Origin: Tabrizicola flagellatus
GTDB taxonomy: Bacteria; Pseudomonadota; Alphaproteobacteria; Rhodobacterales; Rhodobacteraceae
Direction: 5' to 3'
NCBI RefSeq assembly: GCF_008271465.1
Contig: NZ_VMDU01000013.1
Span: forward strand, 1 to 64,000
DNA length: 64,000 nucleotides
The notes beneath the pieces are model-generated. The model made no database searches, was not told the origin of the DNA, and saw nothing but the letters and a program-made list of their open reading frames with translations. Shown here piece by piece: positions 47,943 through 59,214 of this stretch (position 1 is the stretch's first letter; each line of letters begins with the position of its first letter). The position numbers were made by a program, and so were the translations under genes.

Positions 47943-48638
47943 TCAGTCCACCCGCGCGGCGGCAAGGATCGCGGCCGGCCCGTCCTGCTGAACGATCACA
48001 GCCCCCGGCTCGTCGCCCGGAAAGGGTGCCGTCACTTCCAGCGGCTCGCGGCCGGACCAGTCGCCCAGCCGTTCCCACGAGGTGACGATATTGGTGTAGG
48101 TTATGGTCTTGCCGGCGTTCTCGCCCCGCTCGATCCGCACCGTCTCTTCCGGGGTATAGCGCACCAGCTGCACCCGGACGGGCTCGTCCAGCGGCGGATC
48201 CGCCTCGGCCCGGATCACCAGCCTGTCGCCCTCGCGCTGGACTGTCAGCCGCACCGGCGTGCCGGCTTCCAGATGCGCGCGCAGCAGCTTGGCGGTCTTT
48301 TCCGGCGCGAACCCCTCGATCCGGTCCTGCCCGCCGATGATCAACTGCGGCGTGTAGATCGTCCGCGAGCCCACCGCCTTGGCATAGGCGCGCTGGCGGT
48401 CGGTGAACTGCGCCTTGGCGAAACGGTCTTCCCAGCCGATGTAGTCCCAGTAATCGACATGCAGCGCGAGGGGCAGGATCTGCGGGTTCGACGCCAGCAT
48501 CGCCACGAATTCATCGGCCGGCGGGCAGGAGGAACAGCCCTGGGAGGTATAAAGCTCCACCACCACCACCGGCTCGGCCTGCAAGGGCACCGCGGCCGCA
48601 AGCCAGATCCCGCAAGCGGCGCTGACGAAATGTCGCAT
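47943..48638 (-). CDS. DUF1223 thioredoxin-like exported protein
   Basis: 231 residues from an ATG at 48638. Signal peptide about 1-21. A thioredoxin-like domain starts with VVVELYTSQGCSSCPPADEF, whose CSSC lies at the redox position, followed by LALHVDYWDYIGWEDRFA and YTPQLIIGGQDRIEG (cis-Pro side). This is the DUF1223 pattern; the biochemical role is not known. It is convergent with the acyltransferase gene with only 5 bp between the stops. Confidence 0.85.
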   Translation of the reverse strand: MRHFVSAACGIWLAAAVPLQAEPVVVVELYTSQGCSSCPPADEFVAMLASNPQILPLALHVDYWDYIGWEDRFAKAQFTDRQRAYAKAVGSRTIYTPQLIIGGQDRIEGFAPEKTAKLLRAHLEAGTPVRLTVQREGDRLVIRAEADPPLDEPVRVQLVRYTPEETVRIERGENAGKTITYTNIVTSWERLGDWSGREPLEVTAPFPGDEPGAVIVQQDGPAAILAAARVD

Positions 48639-48762
48639 GTCGCGTATCCTGATCCTTGTCCCCAGTGCGTTATAGGGATGCCCGGCAGCGCGAGCCAATC
48701 AAGGTTTTGCGAGAGACCTGTCATATGCTGTAGGAAAGCCGCAAAGCGGGGCTGGATATTCG

Positions 48763-48780
48763 GCATACAATGGTATACAA
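48763..48780. promoter_or_regulatory. Candidate GntR-type operator upstream of acnA
   Basis: GCATAC-AATG-GTATAC (48763-48778) is palindromic with one mismatch. TGGTATACAA (48771-48780) fits the TNGT..ACNA pattern of FadR-subfamily GntR regulators. It is 34 bp before the acnA start. No regulator gene is adjacent, so assignment is tentative. Confidence 0.35.
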
Positions 48781-48813
48781 ATCCGCCGCAACCGACCTTC
48801 ATGGGAGCCAGAG

Positions 48814-51501
<2,688 letters not shown>

Positions 51502-51525
51502 GCGCGGAAACGCACTGTTTCCACG

Positions 51526-51559
51526 GAAGGCCCGGGCAACCCCCGGGTCTTCACTTTTT
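51526..51559 (+). terminator. Rho-independent terminator of acnA
   Basis: GAAGGCCCGGG and CCCGGGTCTTC pair around a 5-nt loop (one G-T pair), followed by ACTTTTT. It begins 25 bp after the acnA stop. Confidence 0.85.
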
Positions 51560-51613
51560 GTTCCGAGTTTCGGCGGCAGTCTGAGGTAGTCCCCGGCCAG
51601 AAGGCTTTGCACC

Positions 51614-51757
51614 ATGTCCGACCGCTTTCCGCCCCTCCGCCCGCAACAGGCCATGACCCCGGCCCGCTCGACGGGCCGCGCGCTTCCGACCCCGGCCCCG
51701 ATTGACCTGACGCTGCTCGCGGGCTTCGTACTCGTCCTGACCCTTGCGCTGATCTAG
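51614..51757 (+). CDS. Possible small single-span membrane protein
   Basis: 47 residues from an ATG at 51614 with AGAAGG upstream. A Pro/Arg-rich head of about 27 residues precedes one hydrophobic helix (IDLTLLAGFVLVLTLALI) that ends at the stop. Size and layout are like bacterial small membrane proteins. No family is recognised. The remainder of the 395-bp acnA-ccmG gap shows only the acnA terminator. Confidence 0.4.
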   Translation: MSDRFPPLRPQQAMTPARSTGRALPTPAPIDLTLLAGFVLVLTLALI

Positions 51758-51896
51758 GGCACGCGCCGCGAACCGGGCGGTTCCCGGGGCCTGCGACGGG
51801 GGTCAGACCGGGCAGTGCAGAAGTTAAGAGATCCCTAACGTCCGCGACCAAGTCATTGGGATCATTGGACGATCAGAAAATGTCCACCGTGGACAC

Positions 51897-52436
51897 TCAG
51901 CTGCCGCCGGCCAGCGCCTTCTCCAGTTCCGGCTTGAAGCGGGTCTCGTAATCGGTGCCGACCAGCGGCCCGACAAAGCGGAACAGGACGGTCCCGTCCC
52001 CTCCGATGATGAAGGTCTCGGGCGGGGCGGTGACCCCCCAGTCAATCGCCCCGCGCATCGTCGGGTCGGTGGCGACACCGATGAAGGGGTTGCCCTCCTC
52101 GGCCAGGTAGGCCACGGCCTTCGCGTCGTCGTCGCGGATGTTGACCCCGGCGACCCGGATGCCTTGGGCAGCCATCTCCTTCAGCACCGGATGTTCGGCC
52201 CGGCAGGGCGGGCACCAGGTGGCCCAGAAGTTGACCACCGTCACCTCGCCCGACCGCAGATCGGCTTCGGTCAGCCCGGGGATGCCCGGCAGCGTCGTCG
52301 CGGGCAGGGCCGGCGCCGGTCGGCCGACGAAGACCGATTGCAGCTCTCCGGGGTTCGACCGCTGCATCCCCGCGTAGAACAGCCCCGCCAGTCCCGCGAA
52401 CAGGACCGGGGGCAGGATCATCAGCCACCTAGCCAT
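51897..52436 (-). CDS. ccmG: Cytochrome c biogenesis thioredoxin CcmG (DsbE, HelX)
   Basis: 179 residues: an N-terminal membrane anchor (about 5-23), then a thioredoxin domain with VNFWATWCPPCRAEHPVL (C75, C78), GVNIRDDDAKAVAYL and GVTAPPETFIIGGDG (cis-Pro after VTAP). It reduces the apocytochrome c CXXCH thiols in the periplasm before heme ligation. It is the last gene of the ccmABCDG operon and overlaps ccmD by 8 bp. In R. capsulatus the orthologue is HelX. Confidence 0.93.
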   Translation of the reverse strand: MARWLMILPPVLFAGLAGLFYAGMQRSNPGELQSVFVGRPAPALPATTLPGIPGLTEADLRSGEVTVVNFWATWCPPCRAEHPVLKEMAAQGIRVAGVNIRDDDAKAVAYLAEEGNPFIGVATDPTMRGAIDWGVTAPPETFIIGGDGTVLFRFVGPLVGTDYETRFKPELEKALAGGS

Positions 52437-52590
52437 CCGACTTCTCCTGCCGCGCCTCGACCTCGGCCAGCGCGCGCTTCATCCGCGCCGACTGCCACAG
52501 CGACAGCCCGACCAGCGCCGCGACCAGCACCGCCGTGGCCAGATAGGACCCCAGCACCGCGACGGCGTATTTCCCCAGATCCGGCATCAT
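52429..52590 (-). CDS. ccmD: Heme exporter protein D
   Basis: 53 residues (MMPDLGKYAVAVLGSYLATA start) with one membrane span (about 8-32) and a charged cytoplasmic tail (ARMKRALAEVEARQEKS), the typical CcmD layout. It helps release holo-CcmE from the CcmABC complex. It corresponds to orf52 of the R. capsulatus hel operon. The start overlaps the ccmC stop (ATGA). Confidence 0.88.
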   Translation of the reverse strand: MMPDLGKYAVAVLGSYLATAVLVAALVGLSLWQSARMKRALAEVEARQEKSDG

Positions 52591-53315
52591 GCGACCCGCT
52601 CCCGCGCCAGAAGGGCCTTCAGCCGCCGCGCACGGATCTCGGTCCGGGTGCGCACGAGGACCATGGTCACGAACAGGAGGATGAAGCCCGCGATGCAGAC
52701 CACCAGCGGCAGCCAGAACACGTCCGACACATTCTCCTGCTTGTCCATCGACAGCGAGGCCCCCTGGTGCAGCCCCTGGTTCCAGAAGTTCACCGCATAG
52801 CGCGACAGGAGCGCAAAGACCGAGCCAACCAGGCAGAGGATCGAGGTCAGGTCGGCCGCCGTGTCGGGGTCCTCGATGGCCGCCCAGAGCGCCATGTAGC
52901 CGAAATAGAACAGCGTCAGGATCAGGAACGAGGTAAGCCGCGGGTCCCAGGCCCACCAGGTGCCCCACATCGGCTGGCCCCAGAGCGCGCCGGTGACCAG
53001 CGCGATCAGCGTGAAGGTCAGCCCCACCGGCGCGGCGGCCTTGGCAGCGAGCGCCGAGACGTGGTGGCGGCGGACGATCCAGATCAGCGAGGTCACCAGC
53101 ATCATGATCCAGGCATTGATCGCCATCATCGCGGCGGGCACATGCAGGTAGATGATCTTGACCGTCGAGCCCTGCTTGTAGTCGTCGGGCGTGAAGAAGA
53201 AGCCCCAGACCAGGCCGACGACCAGCAGGATCACCGTCAGCCCCACAGCCCAGGGCAAGGCCCAGGCCGAGGTCTGCATGAACTTCTTCGGGTTCGCATA
53301 TTCCCAAATCGACAT
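52587..53315 (-). CDS. ccmC: Heme exporter protein CcmC (HelC)
   Basis: 242 residues from an ATG at 53315. Six membrane spans and the heme-handling tryptophan-rich loop GQPMWGTWWAWDPRLTSFLI (about residue 115), with periplasmic His residues in IIYLHVPAAMM and the LLSRYAVNFWNQGLHQGASL region. It loads heme onto CcmE. It is 55 bp downstream of ccmB and overlaps ccmD by 4 bp. Confidence 0.95.
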   Translation of the reverse strand: MSIWEYANPKKFMQTSAWALPWAVGLTVILLVVGLVWGFFFTPDDYKQGSTVKIIYLHVPAAMMAINAWIMMLVTSLIWIVRRHHVSALAAKAAAPVGLTFTLIALVTGALWGQPMWGTWWAWDPRLTSFLILTLFYFGYMALWAAIEDPDTAADLTSILCLVGSVFALLSRYAVNFWNQGLHQGASLSMDKQENVSDVFWLPLVVCIAGFILLFVTMVLVRTRTEIRARRLKALLARERVA

Positions 53316-53370
53316 GGGCAGTTGCCTATCCTGTTCCAGTTTTCCGCTCAACACACCATCGCGCGAGAGT

Positions 53371-54027
53371 TCAGCGCAAATTGACGCGGATCGCGCTTGC
53401 GGCCGCAAACGGCAACAGCGCCGCTGCCCCCAGGCTGATCGCTGCAAGCAGCGCCAGGGGCGTCCCCAACGCCATCCCTTCGGCCCCGCGCCGGACGACC
53501 TCTCCGCCGAAGATAAGGGTGGGCACATAGAGCGGCAGGACCAACAGCGACAGGAGAAGCCCGCCCCGGCGCAGGCCCACGGTGAGCGCAGCGCCGAAGG
53601 CGCCGATCATCGACAGGGCCGGCGTGCCGAGCACGAGGCTCACCACAAGCCAGGGATAGCCCCCCGAGGGCAGGTTCAGGAACACCGCCAGCCCGGGCGC
53701 GATCAGGGTCAGGGGCAAGCCCGTGACCAGCCAGTGCGCAAGCGCCTTGACCGCGACGACAGCCTCAAGCGGGATCGGCGCAGTGGCCAGCAGGTCCAGC
53801 GATCCGTCCTCGTGATCCAGCGCGAAGATCCGGTCCAGAGACAGAAGGCAGGCCAGGAGCGCGCCGACCCACAGGATCCCCGGCGCGATCCGGCCCAGCG
53901 TCCCGCCCTCGGGCCCGACCCCCAAGGGCACCAGCACCGACAGAAGGAAGAAGAACGCCAGCCCCAGCCCGAACCCGCCGCCGGAGCGGAAGGCAAGCCG
54001 CAGGTCGCGCAGCAGCAGCGCCTTCAT
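53371..54027 (-). CDS. ccmB: Heme exporter protein CcmB (HelB)
   Basis: 218 residues with six hydrophobic spans. Family motifs are LLLRDLRLAFRSGGG, LFFLLSVLVPLGVGPE (here FFFLLSVLVPLGVGPE), LDRIFALDHEDGSLD, ILLAPGLAVFLNL-like and LVLPLYVPTLIFGG. It is the permease partner of CcmA in the ABC complex that drives release of holo-CcmE. The gap to ccmA is 76 bp, unusually wide for this operon, and is filled by a dispersed repeat. Confidence 0.94.
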   Translation of the reverse strand: MKALLLRDLRLAFRSGGGFGLGLAFFFLLSVLVPLGVGPEGGTLGRIAPGILWVGALLACLLSLDRIFALDHEDGSLDLLATAPIPLEAVVAVKALAHWLVTGLPLTLIAPGLAVFLNLPSGGYPWLVVSLVLGTPALSMIGAFGAALTVGLRRGGLLLSLLVLPLYVPTLIFGGEVVRRGAEGMALGTPLALLAAISLGAAALLPFAAASAIRVNLR

Positions 54028-54040
54028 GACGCCCCCCGCA

Positions 54041-54072
54041 TTTGCCCTTTTCCAAAATACTCCCGCCGGAGG
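54041..54072 (-). repeat. Dispersed intergenic repeat, copy C
   Basis: On the minus strand it reads CCTCCGGCGGGAGTATTT then TGGAAAAGGGCAAA, almost identical to 10834-10864 and sharing its core with 13072-13093. It lies between ccmA and ccmB, ending 13 bp before the ccmB start, in the same orientation relative to transcription. Confidence 0.65.
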
Positions 54073-54103
54073 CTCCGACGGCGCATCCGGGTGCCGGGGT
54101 CGG

Positions 54104-54718
54104 TCATGCGAAGGCCTCGTCGAAGCCGGTATTCTGGATCACCCGGGCGCGGTGGGGCTCGAGGTCGAGCACCTGCGCCTCGGGCAGGCCGAGATCCACA
54201 TGGGTGGCGATGACCGCAAGCCCGCCATGCGCCAGATGCGCGCGAACCGCGGCGGCAAAGAGCGCGACCGAGGCCACGTCGAGGCTGACGGTGGGTTCGT
54301 CGAGCAGCCAGACCGGCCGCCCCGTCACCAGAAGCCGCGCGAGGCCCAGGCGGCGCTTCTGGCCGGCGGAAAGCTCTCCGGCGCGGCGGCGGACGAGGGC
54401 GGTCAGGTCGAGCGCGGCCAGGGCCGCGTGGATCCCCGGACCGCCGTAGATGCGCGACCAGAATTCCAGGTTCTCGGCCACGGTCAGGGTCGATTTCAGC
54501 CCGTCGGCATGGGCGGCATAGGCGACCGTATCGGGGGACAGGTCGAAGGCCCCCCCGGCGGGCGGTTGCAGGCCGGCCAGCGTGCGCAGGAGCGTGGTCT
54601 TGCCCGCCCCGTTCGGTCCGCGCAGGATCAGCGCCTCGCCAGAGGCCACGCGCAGCGTCAGGCCGCGCAGGACCGTGACGCCGCCCCGGGCCACCGCAAG
54701 GTCATCCAGTTTCAGCAT
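54104..54718 (-). CDS. ccmA: Cytochrome c biogenesis ATP-binding protein CcmA (HelA)
   Basis: 204 residues. A small ABC ATPase with Walker [12 protein letters not shown], signature [16 protein letters not shown], Walker B VWLLDEP and switch His in THVD. It powers the CcmABCD step of heme delivery to CcmE. It is first gene of the leftward ccmABCDG operon; ccmE, ccmF and ccmH are not in the window. The upstream dimethylformamidase-like gene is on the same strand, 45 bp away. Confidence 0.94.
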   Translation of the reverse strand: MLKLDDLAVARGGVTVLRGLTLRVASGEALILRGPNGAGKTTLLRTLAGLQPPAGGAFDLSPDTVAYAAHADGLKSTLTVAENLEFWSRIYGGPGIHAALAALDLTALVRRRAGELSAGQKRRLGLARLLVTGRPVWLLDEPTVSLDVASVALFAAAVRAHLAHGGLAVIATHVDLGLPEAQVLDLEPHRARVIQNTGFDEAFA

Positions 54719-54763
54719 GGCCGAAGCCCTAGCCGAAGGTGGGGAGATCGGAAAGGGGGATGG

Positions 54764-56347
54764 TCAGCCATCCTCCCAGTCCCCGAGAAGGATGTTGCGC
54801 GTCACCACCTCGACCGGCCGCTCCCGCGCGATCAGGCCCGCGACCCATTCGCAGGAGGCGGCGTTGAACACGGCCCCCCTGCCCCGCCGGTATTCCGCCA
54901 TGCAGCCGTTGCCGCGGCTGGCTAGGCCGAGCGTTTCCGGCGTGATCGCGCCATATACGGTCTGCGCCACCTCCTCGGCGTCGAGCGTGCCGATGAAGTG
55001 ATCCATGTCGTGCGGCCCGGTGTGATGCGCCAGCGTGGTGGCGGGCGAGAGGGCGACGATGGTCAGGTCCCCTTCCAGCCCGGTATCGGGGGCGGGGTAT
55101 GGCAGGCCCTTGCGGATCTCGTAGTCGATCCCGTCCACCTCGTAGCCAAAGATCTTCGAGTGCGCGCCAAGGACATCGCCGTAGCCAAGGCCGGTGCCGG
55201 CCATCGACCAATGGTCGGGGCGATAGAGGGTGAAGCCGCCGGAGCCGTGGGCGGCGCAGCGGCTCCAGCCGGCATAGACGCCCATTGATCCGGTCAGGCC
55301 CATCGTCGCCACGGCCGGGCGGCGGGCGCGGGGGTGGTCCCAGTAGCTGGTGATGCGGTCGGTCTGGCCAAGGGGGTCCTCGGCCTCGGCCCTGGACTTG
55401 TGGCAGGTCTGGGTGAGGAGGTCGGGCGAGAGCCGCGTCTGCCAGAAGAAGTTGCCGCCGAAGCGCGCAAGCTGGCCGCCTGCGTCGATCCAGGCGTCGA
55501 GATGGTCGCGCATCTCCCAGGTCCAGTATTCGTCATGGCCGACGATGACGGCGCGCGGGTAACCTTTCAGAAGGTCGGGGTCGGCGTGGAGGTCGTGCTG
55601 GGTGACGTAGTCCAGTGCGATGCCCTGCCCCTCCGCCCAAAGCGCGAAGGGGCGCTCAAACGCGGCCCAGCCAGAGGAGGCGTATTTCTTGGAAATGCCG
55701 TTCGCGCGGGCGTAGTCCATGTGCGGATAGCGCGGGCGGGAGAGAAGCGGCGAGGCATGGGGGATGCGGGGGGCGTCCTCGGGCCAGCGGACGAAGCCTT
55801 TGGCCCAGGGGCGCAGGAGGCTGACCTCGGCGGCGAAATCCCCCCCGGTCGGGCCGCAGAGGCCCTGGTAATGGTTCGACCCGCCCCAGTCGTTGTAGGC
55901 GCACCAGGTGCCGGTGGCGAGGATCAGGGCCAGCTTCGTGGTGGGTCGGGCGGGTTTCAGGACGAACATGCCTTGGGAGGAGTGGCCGTCGATCTCCAGC
56001 GTCACGGTATAAACGCCGGTCGGCCAGTCCTCGGGGATCCGCGTCTCGAAGGCCTCGGGCCAGCCGCAGCCCTTGACCGAGCAATCGGAAGGGGTGGCGG
56101 CGAAACGGGTTGGGATGGTGGTGTCGAGGACGGTGAAGGGCGTGAGGCCGTCGCGGGCGATGACCAGGCGGGCTTCGCGGGCCGAGGACATGGCGTGGAG
56201 GCGCAGGGTCTCTCCCGGCCGGTAGGACAGCGCGGCGGTGTAGCCCCAGACCTGGGGGCGCGCCGGGTCGGGCGAGGCGGTCTCGAAATAATGCCCGGTG
56301 ACCGGATCGCCGTCGTCATGGGGACCGGGGACGAAGAAGCCTTGCAT
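54764..56347 (-). CDS. N,N-dimethylformamidase large-subunit-like protein
   Basis: 527 residues from an ATG at 56347. It matches the C-terminal part of the DMFase beta (large) subunit: GTWCAYNDWGGSNHY (about 146-160), ALDYVTQHDLHADPDLLKGYPRAVIVGHDEYW (HDEYW at 271-275), GGQLARFGGNFFWQTRL and FGYEVDGIDYEI. DMFase is a mononuclear iron amidohydrolase. The family's small subunit gene is not adjacent, so it may act on another amide or be a distant homologue. I could not map the iron ligands with certainty. Confidence 0.75.
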   Translation of the reverse strand: MQGFFVPGPHDDGDPVTGHYFETASPDPARPQVWGYTAALSYRPGETLRLHAMSSAREARLVIARDGLTPFTVLDTTIPTRFAATPSDCSVKGCGWPEAFETRIPEDWPTGVYTVTLEIDGHSSQGMFVLKPARPTTKLALILATGTWCAYNDWGGSNHYQGLCGPTGGDFAAEVSLLRPWAKGFVRWPEDAPRIPHASPLLSRPRYPHMDYARANGISKKYASSGWAAFERPFALWAEGQGIALDYVTQHDLHADPDLLKGYPRAVIVGHDEYWTWEMRDHLDAWIDAGGQLARFGGNFFWQTRLSPDLLTQTCHKSRAEAEDPLGQTDRITSYWDHPRARRPAVATMGLTGSMGVYAGWSRCAAHGSGGFTLYRPDHWSMAGTGLGYGDVLGAHSKIFGYEVDGIDYEIRKGLPYPAPDTGLEGDLTIVALSPATTLAHHTGPHDMDHFIGTLDAEEVAQTVYGAITPETLGLASRGNGCMAEYRRGRGAVFNAASCEWVAGLIARERPVEVVTRNILLGDWEDG

Positions 56348-56462
56348 CGTGCGCCTCGCGTGGTTTTCGCGCAGCATCGGCGGGGCGCGGGGCGATGGCA
56401 ACGGGCTTGATCCTTGAAATGTGGCCGTTGCTGTGGCCCCTTGGCCGAAAACAGGGGGTTTC

Positions 56463-57836
56463 ATGCGGATCGGAGATGTCTCGTTCTGGTATGCCGACAT
56501 CGGCCTGCCCTACCGGCGCGCGGCGCTGGCCGGCGACACGACGGCGGATGTGGCGATCATCGGGGCGGGATATACCGGGCTCTGGACCGCCTGGTACCTG
56601 AAACAGGCGAACCCCGCGCTGGACGTGCTGGTGATCGAGAAGGAGTTCGCGGGCTTCGGCGCCTCGGGCCGGAACGGGGGCTGGCTGACGGGCGGCTTTG
56701 CCTGGAACCATGCGCGGTATCTGGAGAGCTCGTCGGAGCACGCGGTGCGCGCCATGGTCGAGGCGATGAACGGCACGGTGGAAGAAGTGATCCGCGTGGC
56801 CGAGGCCTGCGGGATCGAGGCCGACATCCAGCGCACCGACGAGCTGATGGTGGCGACGAAGCCGGCGCAGCTCGGGCGGATGCGGGCCGAGGTGGCGCAC
56901 CGGCGGCACTGGGGCGAGGAGGACCGGGTCTTCGAGATGTCGGCGAAGGACCTGGAGGCGCGCATCCGCATCCCCGGGGCGCTTGGCGCGATGGTGGTGA
57001 CGAACGTGGCGCGCGTGCAGCCGGCCAAGCTGGTCCGGGGGCTGGCCAAGGCGGTGGAGCGCGCGGGCGTCAGGATCGTCGAGGGCACCACCGTCACGGG
57101 CTATGAGCCGGGGGTGGTCACCACCGACCACGGCCGCGTCGAGGCGCCGGTGATCCTGCGCTGCACCGAGGGCTTCACGGCAGGATTGCCGGGGCACAAG
57201 CGGGAATGGCTGCCGATGAACTCGGCCCAGATCGCGACCGAGCCGCTGCCGCCCGAGGTGTGGGAGAAGATCGGCTGGCAAGGCCATGAGATCGTGGGCG
57301 ATTTCGCCAACGCCTATTGCTATTGCCAGCGCACGCGCGAGGGTCGGATCACCGTGGGCGCGCGCGGGGTTCCCTACCGGTTCGGCTCGAACCTCGACAC
57401 GAACGGCGCGCCGGACCCCGAAACGATCCGGCGGCTGACCGCGATCCTGCACCGGCATTTCCCCGCCGCACGGGGCGCCAGGATAGACCATGCCTGGTGC
57501 GGCGTCCTGGGCGTGCCGCGCGACTGGTGCGCGACGGTGGGGCTGGACCCGACCACCGGCCTGGGCTGGGCGGGGGGCTATGTGGGGGTGGGGGTTTCCA
57601 CTTCGAACCTCGCGGGGCGGACGCTGGCCGACCTGGCCCTGGGACGGGACACGGACCTGGTCCACCTGCCCTGGGTCAACCGCCGGGTGCGCAACTGGGA
57701 GCCCGAGCCGATCCGCTGGCTGGGGGTGCACGGGATGTATGCGCTGCTGAACGCCGCCGACCGGCGCGAGGACCGGCCGGGCGCGGGGCCGTCGAAGCTG
57801 GCGGCGCTGGGGAACTGGCTGACCGGGCGCGGTTAG
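56463..57836 (+). CDS. FAD-dependent amine oxidoreductase (DAO/PuuB-like)
   Basis: 457 residues from an ATG at 56463. N-terminal WYADIGLPYRR, then the dinucleotide motif DVAIIGAGYTGLWTAWYL (G34, G36, G39) and ASGRNGGWLTGGF, as in gamma-glutamylputrescine oxidases and related DAO-family enzymes. The C-terminal flavin loop has the GLGWAGGYVGVGVSTSNLAGRTLADL pattern. The probable reaction is oxidation of a primary or secondary amine. The real substrate may relate to the divergent dimethylformamidase-like gene. The 115-bp shared gap holds both promoters. Confidence 0.85.
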   Translation: MRIGDVSFWYADIGLPYRRAALAGDTTADVAIIGAGYTGLWTAWYLKQANPALDVLVIEKEFAGFGASGRNGGWLTGGFAWNHARYLESSSEHAVRAMVEAMNGTVEEVIRVAEACGIEADIQRTDELMVATKPAQLGRMRAEVAHRRHWGEEDRVFEMSAKDLEARIRIPGALGAMVVTNVARVQPAKLVRGLAKAVERAGVRIVEGTTVTGYEPGVVTTDHGRVEAPVILRCTEGFTAGLPGHKREWLPMNSAQIATEPLPPEVWEKIGWQGHEIVGDFANAYCYCQRTREGRITVGARGVPYRFGSNLDTNGAPDPETIRRLTAILHRHFPAARGARIDHAWCGVLGVPRDWCATVGLDPTTGLGWAGGYVGVGVSTSNLAGRTLADLALGRDTDLVHLPWVNRRVRNWEPEPIRWLGVHGMYALLNAADRREDRPGAGPSKLAALGNWLTGRG

Positions 57837-57909
57837 CGCAAACTGAACGCTTGCCCGGACCGGACGGCTTGGCCTACCGTGCGCCCCATCTGCTGGGGGG
57901 GAATCCGCA

Positions 57910-59214
57910 ATGTCCATCGATCGCCGTCAGTTCCTTGCCGGGTCCGTCGCGCTGCTTGCGTCGCCCGCCCTTGCCGCCGACCGGGCCGAGCTGTGCCGGG
58001 GCGCTCTGATCGACTGGCACCGTCTGGTGCTTGAACTGGTGCGCCACACCGCGACCTATTCGCCCCCCGTGGCCAGCCGCGCCTTCGCCTATGTCGGCAT
58101 CATCGCGCATGAATGTCATGTGGGCTTGGTGCCGGGGCCGGTGACGCTGGCGGGCCAGGTGCACGGACTGGAACCCCTGCCCGCCCCTGCCCCGGGCCTC
58201 GACCCGGCAGCGGTGCTGGATGCGGCCCTCGGCAAGGCGATGGTCGATTTCTTCGGCAACACCGGCCCCAGCGGCCAGGGCGCGATGCAGGCCATGGCGC
58301 GCAAGCTGGCCGGTGAGATCGACCGCGACCTTGCGCCCGAGATTGCCGCCGCGAGCCGCGCGCACGGGCTGGCCATCGCCGACCATGTCTGGGCCTGGTC
58401 GCAGTCCGACGGCGGCGCGGTGGTGGAAAACCTCGGCTTTCCCTATGATTACACCTTTGGCGAGGATCCGTCCGACTGGGTCCCGACCAGCGACATCCGC
58501 ATCCAGCAGGCGCCGCTTTTGCCGAACTGGGGCACGAACCGCACCTTCGCCATGCCCGAGGCGGCCGCCTGCACCGTGCCCGCGCATCCCGCATTCTCGA
58601 CCGAACCCGGCACCGCCTTCTACGAGGCCGCGCGCGAGGTCTATGACGTCTCGAAAACCCTGACCGACGAGCAGAAGATCATCGCCCGCTTCTGGTCGGA
58701 CGACCCGATGCTGTCCCCGACCCCGCCCGGGCACTGGGTCTCGATCATCCTCCAGATCGCCGAGCGGGACAGGCTGCCGGCCGAACGCACGGCGGCGGCG
58801 CTGGCGGTGAACGGGATCGCGGTGGCCGATGCCTTCATCGCCTGCTGGCGCGAGAAATACATCTACAACCTGATCCGGCCGGTCACCTACATCAAGCGCC
58901 ACATCGACCCGAAATGGGAGACGCTGCTGATCACGCCGCCCTTCCCGGAATATCCCTCGGGCCATTCGGTGCAGTCCGGCGCGGCCGAAGTGGCGCTGAC
59001 CGCGATCTTCGGCGAGAACTTCGCCTTCGAGGATGCCACCCACGAAGACGACGGCCTGCCGGTGCGCCGGTTCGCCAACTTCCGCGAGGCAGCGGAGGAG
59101 GCAGCCATATCAAGGCTTTACGGTGGAATCCACTACCGGTTTGCCTGCGACGAAGGCCTGGTGCAGGGCCGCTGCATCGGCGCCCATGCCGCACGGCTGA
59201 GGACCTTCGCGTGA
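57910..59214 (+). CDS. Tat-exported vanadium-haloperoxidase-like (PAP2 superfamily) protein
   Basis: 434 residues. Tat signal (DRRQFLAGSVALLASPALA, residues 4-22). The vanadate/phosphate pocket is visible: K316-x6-R323-P324 (KYIYNLIRP), PSGH at 349-352 and SRLYGGIH with S401, R402 and H408. The usual HxxxD has its Asp shifted (D414). The spacing fits vanadium-dependent haloperoxidases and the related acid phosphatases; sequence cannot decide between them. It overlaps the next gene by 4 bp (GTGA). The 73 bp upstream include GCTGGGGGGGAATCC with a G-rich ribosome site. Confidence 0.82.
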   Translation: MSIDRRQFLAGSVALLASPALAADRAELCRGALIDWHRLVLELVRHTATYSPPVASRAFAYVGIIAHECHVGLVPGPVTLAGQVHGLEPLPAPAPGLDPAAVLDAALGKAMVDFFGNTGPSGQGAMQAMARKLAGEIDRDLAPEIAAASRAHGLAIADHVWAWSQSDGGAVVENLGFPYDYTFGEDPSDWVPTSDIRIQQAPLLPNWGTNRTFAMPEAAACTVPAHPAFSTEPGTAFYEAAREVYDVSKTLTDEQKIIARFWSDDPMLSPTPPGHWVSIILQIAERDRLPAERTAAALAVNGIAVADAFIACWREKYIYNLIRPVTYIKRHIDPKWETLLITPPFPEYPSGHSVQSGAAEVALTAIFGENFAFEDATHEDDGLPVRRFANFREAAEEAAISRLYGGIHYRFACDEGLVQGRCIGAHAARLRTFA

